Shown: one piece after another, positions 53,663 through 62,692 of the stretch
Layout: each line of letters starts with the position of its first letter
How positions within the stretch are numbered: the first letter of the stretch is position 1
Source of the DNA: Betaproteobacteria bacterium
GTDB taxonomy: Bacteria; Bdellovibrionota_B; Oligoflexia; Silvanigrellales; Silvanigrellaceae
Direction of reading: 5' to 3'
NCBI GenBank assembly: GCA_016868315.1
Contig: VGHE01000011.1
Coordinates: 31,834 to 95,833 of the forward strand
Length of the DNA stretch: 64,000 nt
Translations under genes and position numbers: made by a program
Notes under the pieces: generated by a model
Database searches by the model: none
Seen by the model: only the letters and a program-made list of their open reading frames with translations
What the model was told of the DNA's origin: nothing

Positions 53663-55914
53663 TTGCCTGCTCGAATCTGTATGGTGTTATGTGGCTCGCC
53701 CATCTGCGTCACTGACTCCAGATGTCTCAAGGCATCACGCAAGCGCAGAACCCGGGTCTTCTCAGCTTTGACGAGCTCAATTAATTGTTCCTGCGAGCGG
53801 CACGCCTTCTGCTTTCCGCTCTGAGCCTGGATGTAAGTTCCATCACTGCGCATGGCGTACGATTTGATGTTGTCGCCAAGATTGAAGGCAAGAATCTCAA
53901 TCACCTTAGCCTTGAGCGGTTCTGCATCAACAGGCCAGACAATCTCAACGCGTCTGTCCATATTTCGCGGCATGAAATCACAACTACCCAGGTAAACTTT
54001 AGGTTGTCCTGCATTTCGGAAATAGAAAATCCGTGAGTGCTCGAGGAATCTATCGATAATGGAAATGACCCGAATATTTTCGGAGACTCCTTTCAAACCA
54101 GGACGCAAAATACACACTCCGCGAACAATAAGATCAATCCGAACACCCGAACAACTGGCTGAATACAAAGCCTGTATTAACCCTAAATCGGTCAACGAAT
54201 TCATCTTCAGGACCACATGACCGTGACCGTGCGCGCGATGATCTTCGACCTCTTGCTCAAGATTGCGGATGAAAAAATCTCGAACTCCAAAAGGTGAAAC
54301 CTGAATTGACTCGAAATCTGGACCGCCATTAAGACGCGCGAGTTGACTCTCCGAGCTCAGCAGGTTGAAGCCTGTCAGTAAATTGAAGAGCTTTGCCAGA
54401 TCACTGGTCAGCACGTCGTTTGCTGTCAGCATTCCCACATCGGTGTAAAGTCGAGCCGTACTGATATTGTAGTTGCCCGTTGAGATGTGTGCGTATCTCT
54501 GAAGGTGATCACCCTCTCTCCGAATCACGAGCGCACACTTCGCGTGTGTCTTCAAACCGACGAAACCGAAAACAACATGTGCCCCTGCTCGCTCAAGTCG
54601 GCGTGCCCAGGCAATGTTGTTATGTTCATCGAAGCGTGCCTTGAGCTCAACCACGGCAGTCACCTGCTTACCCTTCTCTGCCGCACGAACCAAAGCCTCA
54701 ATGACAGGTGAGTCACCACCGATGCGGTAGAGCGTTTGCTTGATGGCCAGAACGTTGGGGTCATCTGCAGCGCGCCCCAAAAACTCAAGAACGCTTGAAA
54801 AGCTCTCATAAGGGTGATGCAAAAGAACGTCCCGCTCGCGAATCACATCGAAAATATCACGATCATGACTCAAGCGCGCACTCGTCTTCGGGTTGAAGAC
54901 ACTGTCACGCAGAGCTGGTTTGACCTCAAGCTTTGAGAGAAACATCAGGTCGCGCAGATTCAAATAACTCGAGCTCTCGTAGACATCCCCAATATCAAGT
55001 TCAAGCTGACTGCGTAGGCGAGATCGCAATCGCTCAGGCATGTCCTTCTCAACCTCAAGCCTCACAACAAATCGTTGGGCTCTGTCTTTGAGCTCAAGCT
55101 CAATGGACTTCATCAGGTCTTTTACTTCACCCTCGAGCAGCTGATAATCGAGGTTTCTTGTCACTCGAAAGACATATGCATCGTCAACTTCGTTCCATGG
55201 AAAAAGTTTTGCCAGATGCCTTCGAATCAAATCCTCAATTACAACAAAACGATGTTCGCGCGCGCGTGATGGAACAGAAATAAATCGCGACAACTTGGCA
55301 GGTATTTCCACAAACGCAAGAAGTGGCTCACCGTTCTCGCCCGACTCCTTAAAGCTCACAGCAATGTAGAGTGAGAGATTGGCCAAGTAGGGAAATGGAT
55401 GCGCTTGGTCGATCGCGAGCGGCGTCAGAATTGGAAAAATTTGATTCTCGAAAAAATCATCAAGCTTCTCGAGTTCCTGACGACTCAACTGGCTCGTCGA
55501 AAGAATGGAAATTCCTTCACTTGCAAGTGCAGGAAGAAGCCCTGCCTGAAATGTTGCCGATGCACGGCGCAGTTGTCTTCTGATGTATAGCGAAACCTCA
55601 TCGAGTGTCTCTTCGGGATCCATGTCGCCCGAGGTTTGCGGAGTAACCGCAACGCCAGATTCACTGCTTTCCAATAATTTAAACAAACCAGACAGACGAA
55701 CCATGAAGAATTCATCGAGGTTCGAACCAAATATGGAAAGAAATTTCAGACGCTCAAGCAGAGGTGTGTTGCGATTTTCCGCCTCCTTCAGCACGCGATC
55801 ATTGAAAGATAACCAAGCCAATTCGCGGTTCAAATAAAGCTCGGGATCTTCCAATCGCTTGAGCATGGATTTCTGTCTTGCGGCGGACTGAACCTTCTTC
55901 AAACGAGCGGTCAT
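53659..55914 (-). CDS. ppk1: Polyphosphate kinase 1
   Basis: PPK1 makes long-chain polyphosphate from ATP at the membrane. From the ATG at 55914 (GAGGAG six to seven bases upstream) the protein has 751 residues; a GTG at 55947 is also in frame but has no such site. Typical segments: LYLNRELAWLSFNDRVLKEA, GSNLDEFFMVRLSG, ARFDEHNNIAWARRLERAG, the first catalytic His region VGLKTHAKCALV, AHISTGNYN, and the second His in FLEHSRIFYFRNAG. The stop overlaps ppx. The upstream gene sixA lies 84 bases away. Confidence 0.96.
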   Translation of the reverse strand: MTARLKKVQSAARQKSMLKRLEDPELYLNRELAWLSFNDRVLKEAENRNTPLLERLKFLSIFGSNLDEFFMVRLSGLFKLLESSESGVAVTPQTSGDMDPEETLDEVSLYIRRQLRRASATFQAGLLPALASEGISILSTSQLSRQELEKLDDFFENQIFPILTPLAIDQAHPFPYLANLSLYIAVSFKESGENGEPLLAFVEIPAKLSRFISVPSRAREHRFVVIEDLIRRHLAKLFPWNEVDDAYVFRVTRNLDYQLLEGEVKDLMKSIELELKDRAQRFVVRLEVEKDMPERLRSRLRSQLELDIGDVYESSSYLNLRDLMFLSKLEVKPALRDSVFNPKTSARLSHDRDIFDVIRERDVLLHHPYESFSSVLEFLGRAADDPNVLAIKQTLYRIGGDSPVIEALVRAAEKGKQVTAVVELKARFDEHNNIAWARRLERAGAHVVFGFVGLKTHAKCALVIRREGDHLQRYAHISTGNYNISTARLYTDVGMLTANDVLTSDLAKLFNLLTGFNLLSSESQLARLNGGPDFESIQVSPFGVRDFFIRNLEQEVEDHRAHGHGHVVLKMNSLTDLGLIQALYSASCSGVRIDLIVRGVCILRPGLKGVSENIRVISIIDRFLEHSRIFYFRNAGQPKVYLGSCDFMPRNMDRRVEIVWPVDAEPLKAKVIEILAFNLGDNIKSYAMRSDGTYIQAQSGKQKACRSQEQLIELVKAEKTRVLRLRDALRHLESVTQMGEPHNTIQIRAGK

Positions 55915-55998
55915 TGCACTCTCCTCAGGCGTCTGAGACACCGTCACAGAGAGCGTAAAACACGAAGGTTACTCATTGATTTGATGATTTTTACCGGG

Positions 55999-56538
55999 TC
56001 AGAAATCCAACTGGGCACTCTTATCCCGAGCATCGTGCGGGCGCGGAACATAGGCCAGCAGCTGCACGTCTGGTTTGTGGCCTTCCTCGGAGGAGACTCG
56101 CAACCAGGCAAGAGATGCCTTGCGAAAGGGTTGAACTGCTGAACCCACGACAGGAGACAAAAGGCTGATCATCCGCTCAATGTTGGGGTTGTGCCCAAAA
56201 ATCCAAACGCACCCCTGACCCGCAGGAAATTGATGCGTCACGGTCTTCGTAATCAATTTCCATGCCGATTCGACAGAACCCTCGGGTGAAAATGCATGAT
56301 CGCGAATAACATCGACAACCTGCCCCTCAAGAACCCTTTCTAGAGTCTGCTCTGCGCGGTCGTATCCGCTCGTGAAAACCAGCTGCGGGAGCGGAAGATT
56401 GAGTAACTTCCGCGTGCGTCCAACCGCAGCTGCGTCCCTTTCGCCACGCGGTGTCAGTCGACGATCGCTGTCTGCAGTTGCATAAGTTCCATCCACAGCC
56501 TGCGCATGTCGAACAATCACAAGGTCGATTTCAGTCAT
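55999..56538 (-). CDS. sixA: SixA-type phosphohistidine phosphatase
   Basis: The 179-residue histidine phosphatase has the RHG-type nucleophile motif as VRHAQAVDG and the second His in IFGHNPNIERM, with SGYDRAEQT between. SixA removes phosphate from phosphohistidine, for instance in HPt domains or the PTS. ATG at 56538, four bases downstream of the ribF stop. It lies in the row ending in ppk1-ppx, which suggests a link to phosphate metabolism. Confidence 0.9.
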   Translation of the reverse strand: MTEIDLVIVRHAQAVDGTYATADSDRRLTPRGERDAAAVGRTRKLLNLPLPQLVFTSGYDRAEQTLERVLEGQVVDVIRDHAFSPEGSVESAWKLITKTVTHQFPAGQGCVWIFGHNPNIERMISLLSPVVGSAVQPFRKASLAWLRVSSEEGHKPDVQLLAYVPRPHDARDKSAQLDF

Positions 56539-56542
56539 GGAC

Positions 56543-57487
56543 TCACACTCCGAAGTATTGACGAGCCTGATTCACATCACTCTGAATTTGCGCCTTGAGA
56601 TTATCAAGACCAGAGAATTTCATTTCAGTACGAATGAACTTCCTGAGCCCAAAGGCAATCTCGCTGCCATACAAATCACCCGAATAATCAAGAATGTGTG
56701 CTTCAATTTGGAGTTTAAGCCCGTCTGCAATGGTCGGGCGCACTCCACAGTTCATGACTCCAGGCTTGGATGTGTTCTCGCGCGGCAGAAGTACTTCGAC
56801 CGCGTAAACACCAAAGGGAGGAATCAGACAATTCTCATCAAACAAACCAAGGTTTGCCGTAGGAAACCCAATCTGACGTCCACGTTGGTCACCTTTCACC
56901 ACAACACCATTGAGGCAAAAATCTCGCCCCAACATTCTCCGTGCCGAATCAAATTCTTTGGACAAGATGGCCGCACGAATGCGGCTCGATGAGACCGGAG
57001 CGCCGTCAATGACAAGCGGATCAGCCTGTCTAGCTGCGAAACCACGTCTTCTTGAAAACGCCTCGAAATGTTCCCAGTTGCCAGACCGATTTGCACCATA
57101 GCAAAAATCAAAACCGATCATGGCAGCCTGAACATTGAAACTCTTGAGCAGGTATTCATCAACAAATTCATCAGCGCTGAGTTGAGCGAATGAAAAAGAG
57201 AACTTCTGCACCACAACAGCATCAACACCAGCAGCAAGCAGGAGATCAACGCGCTTTGACAGTGGGACAAGAGACGGCTTTGCCACCTGGGGAGAGAGTA
57301 CAACGGTCGGGTGCGGATCGAAGGTCAGTGCAACAATAGGCAGGTCTTTTTTAAAGTCGCGCAGCATCTTGAGCACGTGCAGATGCCCCAGGTGAACTCC
57401 ATCAAAATTTCCAATTGTCAGAGCAACGGGCTGTCGCTCAGCAATTAAACCGGTTCGCCCAAAGACACTGAATCCCCACTCAACCAT
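56543..57487 (-). CDS. ribF: Bifunctional riboflavin kinase / FAD synthetase
   Basis: RibF turns riboflavin into FMN and FAD. The ATG at 57487 overlaps the glyQS stop by 8 bases and gives 314 residues; a TTG three codons upstream is also possible. The FAD synthetase half has GNFDGVHLGH, the adenylyl-transfer motif, and SSSRIRAAI; the kinase half has GRDFCLNGVVVKGDQRGRQIGFPTANLG (shown in part), in which the PTAN motif binds Mg-ATP, and the catalytic Glu region LQIEAHILDYSGDLYG. Normal length and layout. Confidence 0.95.
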   Translation of the reverse strand: MVEWGFSVFGRTGLIAERQPVALTIGNFDGVHLGHLHVLKMLRDFKKDLPIVALTFDPHPTVVLSPQVAKPSLVPLSKRVDLLLAAGVDAVVVQKFSFSFAQLSADEFVDEYLLKSFNVQAAMIGFDFCYGANRSGNWEHFEAFSRRRGFAARQADPLVIDGAPVSSSRIRAAILSKEFDSARRMLGRDFCLNGVVVKGDQRGRQIGFPTANLGLFDENCLIPPFGVYAVEVLLPRENTSKPGVMNCGVRPTIADGLKLQIEAHILDYSGDLYGSEIAFGLRKFIRTEMKFSGLDNLKAQIQSDVNQARQYFGV

Positions 57488-60400
57488 GCCCTGCAACCTG
57501 TACTAAGGAAAAATCGGCAACGTTGTCATAAAGCCTTCGGACACGCAGAAGAAGAGCCAAACGGTTCTGCTTGATCTTGAAGTCCTGCGCATTCACGAGA
57601 ACTCTATCAAAAAAATTTGCCATCGGATGTCTCAACTCTGCGAGAAGGCCGAGATAGGAATCACAATCATTGTTCTGCAGAAGATCATGTCCTTTTGTTT
57701 CAGCGGCCTGCAGCTCCTCAAAGAGAGCTCTTTCCTCGGCCTCCACAAAGTGATCGACCTCAATGGAAGGACTGTCGCCATTTTTCAACATGTCTTCAGT
57801 CAGTGTTCTACACCGCTTGTAGGGCACCATGGCGAGTGCAAGCGGTGCGGGCTCATTCCCTTGGCGCAACAACGCGCGGCTTGTCGCGCGCACCCAGTCC
57901 AAAGAGGCCGCAACGTTCTGGTTCGTCAGACGCGCACTCACTGCCTCAACAGCACCGGAATCATAGCTTGTCTTCCAAAGCGCTTTGAGCCGTCCGAGAA
58001 TAAACGCAAATACTTTTTCCTCTGTCTCTGCTTGCAAAGTCATGCCGTGGCGACGGCAATTCTCGGCCGCCATGGCAAGACAGGCACTCAAACTCTGTTC
58101 AACTGCAGCGACTTCACCATCGGAGCCCAAGAGGCGGAGTATTGCGAGAGACATACGCCGCAGGCCAAAGGGGTCTTTGTTTCCCTTCACATCCGTTCCA
58201 TGGCCAATCAAAGCGACCAAAGAATCGAGCTTATCGGCAAGGCTCAGAATCTTGCCCAATTGTGTTCGTGGCAAAGCGGCAGCGGCACCTGCGGGTGAAT
58301 AATGTTCGGCAATCGCATCGGCCACGAGCTCACACTGCTCTCCGAAAAGCTTCTGTTCACGCACAAGAATGCCGCCCATTAAACCCTGCATCTCGTCGGG
58401 AAATTCCTGAACACAGCCTGATTTGAGGTCAGCTTTGCAGTAAAGTCCTGCCGTCTCGGCAGCCTGAAGCAAGCCCGCATGAGTGTCCTTGGTCTTTTGT
58501 GCAAGCTCGCGCGCCAAAGCCGCCGTGCGCTTCGATTTATCGCGCAGGGTACCCATGCCAGCCTGAAACAGCTGACTCTCCAGCTTCTCAAAGAGCTGAT
58601 GCAGCGGAGTTTTGAGGTCGCCATCGTAGTAGAAAGCACCATCATCAAGACGACCACACACCACCGTTGCTGTGGCATCGATCATGCCCTCAACATTGGA
58701 GCAAGGATATCCCGCAACGCCAACGTAGTAAGGCAGTGCAACGCCCGTCTGCGGATGAACCACCGACAAATAGTTCATGTGCTCTCTGAGAACGCTGGTA
58801 ATGAGACGCTCGGGCAGGCGCAGATACTTCTCCGGAAAACGACCGAGAAAGAGCTGTGGACTTTCAGAAAGTCCTGCCACTTTTTCCACGAGACTCTCGA
58901 TGCCTGCTGGCAGCGCACCTCCAACCGATTGCGCCAATTTCTGAGCCTGCTGGGTGATAAAGTGGATTCGTGTTGTGCGCGAGGGTTCTACATCGAGTGA
59001 ACGGATTCTTTCTCGGTAGTCATTCGCATGCGAGATATGAATAGCATGCGGATGAAGAATGCGCTGACCATAAGTCAGGTTCGCCGACTCAAGCCCAAAC
59101 GCGCTCACAGGAATAATTTTGTCGTCTGCGAGTGCGCAGATCCAGCGCACAGGGCGTACAAATGGCGTTGCGCCTTCCTCAACAATCCACTTCATTTTCA
59201 GTCCGGATTCAATGCTCTGGCACCATTGCACAAAGTCACGCGCCAACAAACGAGGAAGGTCGCCTCCTTGTTCCTCTTTCTGAGTGTAAAGAAACACACC
59301 ATCAGAGCGCTCTTTCCACTCCAGCGCCGAAGCATCCACGCCTGCCTTCTTAGCAAAGCCAAGAGCCGCAGGAGTTAAAGAGCCATCCGCTGCGCGCGCA
59401 ATGCGTTGCGCGGGTCCCCAGAACTCGCGCCTGACCGTTGGTTCTGATTGAGGCAGTCCCTGACACAAAAGCACCAGGCGACGTGCAGACACCAGAATCT
59501 CACTTCCGAGTTTCTCAATAGCGGCCACAAACTCTGGTGCAGAGGAGAACCTCTCCTGACTAGCAGCTTTCCACTTCGTAAAACTCTCTTCCAGCTGCTG
59601 CGCAGCCGCAGTCTGAAATGCGGGGGGCATTTCTTCAACACCCAACTCAACACAGAAACTCACGTGCTTCGGAGCTTCAGTTGCAGCCGCACTCGCATGC
59701 ACTGGTTGATTAGAACCTGAGTCAATCTTCACCGCAGGCTTTTGAATAAACGGAAGGCGCGGATCTGACGGCAGCCGCTGCATCATAGGAAAGCCTAATT
59801 TCTCGCGCTCTGCCCGATATGTCGCAGCACAAAGACGCGCACATTCACGCACGCGCCCGATATAACGCTGCCTTTCACTGACCGAGATTGCCCCTCGTGC
59901 ATCAAGCAGGTTGAATGCATGTGATGCTTGCAGAACGTAGTCGTAGGCTGGCAAGACCAGATTTAACTCACACAGCTCTCTGACCTTCGTCTCCGACAAA
60001 GCAAAAGTCGAAAACAGAGAATCAACATCCGCATTCTTGAAATTGAAATGCGAGAATTCAAACTCGTTCTGCTTAAAGATATCCCCATAGGTAAAGTGAT
60101 CATTGTAGGGAATGTCCAATGCGCTCTTCATACCTGTTGCGTACATGTAGAGGCGCTCAAGACCGTAGGTGATCTCGCCAGAAATCACGTCGAGATCCAC
60201 ACCGCCCAACTGCTGAAAATAAGTAAACTGTGTGACCTCCTGCCCGTTGGCACGGACTTCCCAACCCAAACCCCAAGCTCCCAGCGTCGGTCCCTTCCAG
60301 TCGTCTTCCAGCAACGAAATATCGTTTTCCTGCAAACGGATGCCAATGTGCTCAAGCGACCGCAAAAACACATCGACGATATCCGCAGGTGCGGGCTTCA

Positions 60401-60644
60401 AGAACACCTGGAGTTGATAGTAGTGCTGAAAGCGATATGGACTTTCGCCGTAACGCCCATCCACAGGCCGCCGACAGGGTTGCACGTAGACACTTCTCCA
60501 AGGCTCTGGCCCCAAACCCTTCAGAAATGTGTGGGGGTGAAAGGTGCCCGCGCCCATCGCGGCGTCGTAAGGCTGGGTCCAAAGGCATCCAAAGCGCCCC
60601 CAGTACTCGATCAGGCTAAAGACAAAACTTTGAAAATTCTGCAT
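57480..60644 (-). CDS. glyQS: Fused glycyl-tRNA synthetase alpha-beta (GlyQS)
   Basis: A single 1054-residue chain holds both subunits of the bacterial alpha2beta2 enzyme. Residues 1-295 are the catalytic alpha subunit: SLIEYWGRFGCLWTQPYD, GAGTFHPHTFLKGLGPEPW (shown in part), YVQPCRRPVDGRYG, YRFQHYYQLQV, GWEVRANGQEVTQFTYFQQ (shown in part). A linker (about 296-326, Pro/Ala/Ser-rich) leads to the beta subunit from FCVELGVEEMPPAF, with the HD-domain part and anticodon-binding C-terminus (LDSLVALIGHG, KGNKDPFGLRR). Fusions are known in chlamydiae and a few others; most bacteria have glyQ and glyS as separate genes. AGGTGAT lies just before the ATG. The stop overlaps ribF by 8 bases. Confidence 0.95.
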   Translation of the reverse strand: MQNFQSFVFSLIEYWGRFGCLWTQPYDAAMGAGTFHPHTFLKGLGPEPWRSVYVQPCRRPVDGRYGESPYRFQHYYQLQVFLKPAPADIVDVFLRSLEHIGIRLQENDISLLEDDWKGPTLGAWGLGWEVRANGQEVTQFTYFQQLGGVDLDVISGEITYGLERLYMYATGMKSALDIPYNDHFTYGDIFKQNEFEFSHFNFKNADVDSLFSTFALSETKVRELCELNLVLPAYDYVLQASHAFNLLDARGAISVSERQRYIGRVRECARLCAATYRAEREKLGFPMMQRLPSDPRLPFIQKPAVKIDSGSNQPVHASAAATEAPKHVSFCVELGVEEMPPAFQTAAAQQLEESFTKWKAASQERFSSAPEFVAAIEKLGSEILVSARRLVLLCQGLPQSEPTVRREFWGPAQRIARAADGSLTPAALGFAKKAGVDASALEWKERSDGVFLYTQKEEQGGDLPRLLARDFVQWCQSIESGLKMKWIVEEGATPFVRPVRWICALADDKIIPVSAFGLESANLTYGQRILHPHAIHISHANDYRERIRSLDVEPSRTTRIHFITQQAQKLAQSVGGALPAGIESLVEKVAGLSESPQLFLGRFPEKYLRLPERLITSVLREHMNYLSVVHPQTGVALPYYVGVAGYPCSNVEGMIDATATVVCGRLDDGAFYYDGDLKTPLHQLFEKLESQLFQAGMGTLRDKSKRTAALARELAQKTKDTHAGLLQAAETAGLYCKADLKSGCVQEFPDEMQGLMGGILVREQKLFGEQCELVADAIAEHYSPAGAAAALPRTQLGKILSLADKLDSLVALIGHGTDVKGNKDPFGLRRMSLAILRLLGSDGEVAAVEQSLSACLAMAAENCRRHGMTLQAETEEKVFAFILGRLKALWKTSYDSGAVEAVSARLTNQNVAASLDWVRATSRALLRQGNEPAPLALAMVPYKRCRTLTEDMLKNGDSPSIEVDHFVEAEERALFEELQAAETKGHDLLQNNDCDSYLGLLAELRHPMANFFDRVLVNAQDFKIKQNRLALLLRVRRLYDNVADFSLVQVAGHG

Positions 60645-60809
60645 AGATCACCTTTGTTTAGAGCCAAACCCTGCTCGAGGCCTAAGCCTCCATTTTAGGA
60701 CAGACAACGTTCGGTCGCCTGTCAGGCGAGTCAATCCTTCGACGCAAAAACACAAATCATTCAAAACCAAACCCGCGCCAACCGATTACCGCCACAAGAG
60801 GTCGTGCAC

Positions 60810-61115
60810 ATGTTCAGAGTCCTACTGCTGACAAGCATCGCGCTAGCCACATTAAAGCCGAATACGTCGACAGCACATGGCTTTAATGCCAATTTTGTCG
60901 ATATCGTAAAAACATTCGGTGGGAAATACCGGGTCATCATCAAATACACGCATGTCGAGCTCGGCGAATACCGCGAGGCCTTCATTGACTTCGACAAGAA
61001 GGCCGATGCGATAAAAGCCTTCGAGGATCTCGCACGCGGCGCAGATTTTTTCCTTGGCGACATAAAGAAATCTATTCACTTCCACACGCCGCCCGAAAAA
61101 CAAAACCCCTATTAA
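60810..61115 (+). CDS. Small secreted protein of unknown function
   Basis: The ATG at 60810 follows AGAGG by eight bases. The 101 residues have a signal peptide (MFRVLLLTSIALATLK, cut near AHG) and a small mature domain: FVDIVKTFGGKYRVIIKYTHVE, FIDFDKKADAIKAFEDLARGAD and HFHTPPEKQ. It reads like an alpha-beta domain with a two-strand hairpin and a helix. No family recognised. It is convergent with rplS across a terminator. Confidence 0.6.
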   Translation: MFRVLLLTSIALATLKPNTSTAHGFNANFVDIVKTFGGKYRVIIKYTHVELGEYREAFIDFDKKADAIKAFEDLARGADFFLGDIKKSIHFHTPPEKQNPY

Positions 61116-61158
61116 GGGGTCAATTAGACCCACTGCTCGAGCTTCAGCCAACAAAAAA

Positions 61159-61176
61159 GCCCGGCATTCGCCGGGC
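61159..61176 (-). terminator. Terminator downstream of rplS
   Basis: GCCCGGC-ATTC-GCCGGGC forms a 7-bp GC-rich stem; on the minus strand it is followed by TTTTTT (61158-61153), so it ends the rpmI-rplT-rplS transcript. On the plus strand only TTT follows, so termination of the convergent small gene is weaker. Confidence 0.85.
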
Positions 61177-61232
61177 TTTCTCAACTCACAAACAGCCAGA
61201 TTAAGCGGCTTGTGAACGTATGCCGCAGATGA

Positions 61233-61628
61233 TTAATCTGCGCTCGCTGCTCCACCGAGGTAACGGCTCGAAATACGCGCAGCCTTACCCTTAAGCTTCT
61301 TGATGTAGTAAATGCGAGACTTGCGGACTTTACCGCGCGCCTTCACGTCTACCCGATCAATCAGCGGTGAGTGAGCGAAGAAAGTTCTGTCGACGCCGAT
61401 ACCACCCGCAGAAATCTTGCGAACCATGAACGTGCTGTTCGTTGTGCCTTTACGGTAACGAATTACAGTTCCTTCGAAAGCCTGCAGACGGAACTTTGCA
61501 GAACCGTCTTTGTTGGTACCTTCCGAAATTTTTACCATCACAGAGACCGTGTCACCTGCACGGAACTCAGGAAGGGGATTCTTGCGGAGAAACTTCGATT
61601 CAAAATGAGCCAAATCTGGATGCTTCAT
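61233..61628 (-). CDS. rplS: 50S ribosomal protein L19
   Basis: The 131 residues match L19: FRAGDTVSVMVKISEGTNKDG (shown in part), RLQAFEGTVIRYRKG, FMVRKISAGGIGVDRTFF and KVRKSRIYYIKKLKGKAARI. L19 lies at the 30S-50S interface. In many bacteria it is in an operon with rpsP, rimM and trmD; here it follows tRNA-Pro and rplT, and the others are not nearby. The C-terminus is extended slightly (SSRYLGGAASAD). Confidence 0.97.
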   Translation of the reverse strand: MKHPDLAHFESKFLRKNPLPEFRAGDTVSVMVKISEGTNKDGSAKFRLQAFEGTVIRYRKGTTNSTFMVRKISAGGIGVDRTFFAHSPLIDRVDVKARGKVRKSRIYYIKKLKGKAARISSRYLGGAASAD

Positions 61629-61691
61629 AATAAAACCCTACCCACGAGAGAGGAACCTTAAGGGATTTCTCGGTGTCTCAGTGAGAGAAAA

Positions 61692-61769
61692 TGGTCGGGG
61701 CGACAGGATTTGAACCTGCGACCTCTTGCACCCCAAGCAAGTGCGCTAGCCAAGCTGCGCTACGCCCCG
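61692..61769 (-). tRNA. tRNA-Pro (anticodon GGG)
   Basis: On the minus strand: acceptor CGGGGCG/CGCCCCG, D stem GCGC/GCGC, anticodon stem CTTGC/GCAAG with loop TTGGGGT (anticodon GGG), T arm GCAGG-TTCAAAT-CCTGT, discriminator A and encoded CCA, 78 nt. It lies between rplT and rplS on the same strand, an unusual place for a tRNA. Confidence 0.97.
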
Positions 61770-61800
61770 ACGAAGTGAAACACTAACTAAACCAATCAAC

Positions 61801-62160
61801 TTACTTTGCAAGAACCGACTTAACTTTTTCCACCACAGCTGTGAACGCAGCTGCATCATGAATAGCAAGCTCAGAGAGCTGCTTACGGTTCAGGCTAACC
61901 TGAGCCTTTTTGATGCCGTTCATGAACTTGCTGTAGGGAATTCCGTGTGAGCGGGATGCTGCGTTAAGACGCGCAATCCACAGCGAACGGAACTCACGCT
62001 TCTTAACCTTGCGGTCGCGGTATGCATATTCAAGACCTTTACGAACGATCTTGACCGCAACGCGGTAGGTTTTGGAGCGGGATCCACGGTAGCCCTTGGC
62101 GAGCTTGAGGATCTTCTTGTGACGACGACGAAGTTTAAAACCACGTTTGGCGCGAGCCAT
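61801..62160 (-). CDS. rplT: 50S ribosomal protein L20
   Basis: The ATG at 62160 follows GGAAAGGAAGG and gives 119 residues, normal for L20: [55 protein letters not shown] and SYSKFMNG-type [13 protein letters not shown]. In E. coli L20 also represses its own operon by binding the leader mRNA. It follows rpmI by 77 bases. A longer in-frame start at 62196 is not supported. Confidence 0.98.
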   Translation of the reverse strand: MARAKRGFKLRRRHKKILKLAKGYRGSRSKTYRVAVKIVRKGLEYAYRDRKVKKREFRSLWIARLNAASRSHGIPYSKFMNGIKKAQVSLNRKQLSELAIHDAAAFTAVVEKVKSVLAK

Positions 62161-62237
62161 TTGTACCTTCCTTTCCTCGATAACCGGAGCCCCCAAATGA
62201 GGGACTTAAAATCCGGGATACCGGTTGAGACGCTTTT

Positions 62238-62504
62238 TTAGAGACCGCTGTTGGGAAGGCAACGCTTCACCAGCAACATGTTTTCAGCACGCATGATCTT
62301 AGCCTTTTTCAGGCGGTTCTTGCGTGAACGGGACTTCTGACCAGTCAAGTGCTGCTTACCCTGGTGAGGAACTTTTACCTTGCCCGTACCTGTGACTTTG
62401 TAGCGCTTGGCAGCTGCGCGCTTGGTCTTGATTTTCTTGCTGGACGGTGCCTTTTTTCCACCGGCAGCACGGATCTTAATTGTCCGTTTCTTTGGCTTAG
62501 CCAT
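62238..62504 (-). CDS. rpmI: 50S ribosomal protein L35 with basic N-terminal extension
   Basis: The typical L35 core KTKRAAAKRYKVTGTGKVKV and LTGQKSRSRKNRLKKA, ending VKRCLPNSGL, is preceded by about 22 extra basic residues (MAKPKKRTIKIRAAGGKKAP and on), so the ATG at 62504 gives 88 residues where about 65 is usual. AAAGGG lies ahead of the ATG. rpmI-rplT is a standard pair, but infC, which normally precedes it, is absent; a promoter and tRNA-Lys lie there instead. Confidence 0.95.
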   Translation of the reverse strand: MAKPKKRTIKIRAAGGKKAPSSKKIKTKRAAAKRYKVTGTGKVKVPHQGKQHLTGQKSRSRKNRLKKAKIMRAENMLLVKRCLPNSGL

Positions 62505-62547
62505 ATGGTTGCCCTTTACTCGACATACACGGTTAAACAGAGCCGCC

Positions 62548-62575
62548 CTTATAGCACGCAATCTGGCGCTTGCAA
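62548..62575 (-). promoter_or_regulatory. Promoter of rpmI-rplT
   Basis: Minus-strand TTGCAA (62575-62570) and TATAAG (62553-62548), 16 bases apart, end 43 bases before the rpmI ATG. The -10 matches 5/6 and the -35 4/6. It lies just downstream of the tRNA-Lys terminator, so rpmI-rplT has its own start. Confidence 0.6.
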
Positions 62576-62605
62576 GGGGTTTCAACCCCTCTCTCTGCAA
62601 CAAAA

Positions 62606-62628
62606 AAAGAGGCTTGGAAAGCCTCTTT
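62606..62628 (-). terminator. Terminator of tRNA-Lys
   Basis: AAAAGAGGCTT-GGA-AAGCCTCTTTT forms a long stem whose T run on the minus strand lies at its downstream edge. It separates the tRNA-Lys transcript from rpmI; on the plus strand it is also symmetrical but no gene ends here. Confidence 0.82.
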
Positions 62629-62692
62629 TTCTTCTTGCCTTGGTGATAACTGCCTGTTGGCGGTTAATCTTCCAAAGCCGACAAAATTTAGA

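Noticed and set aside
61109-61122. Inverted repeat CCCCTATTAAGGGG as a terminator of the small secreted gene
   Set aside because: The 5-bp stem is not followed by a T run and overlaps the stop codon; the hairpin at 61159 is the better terminator.
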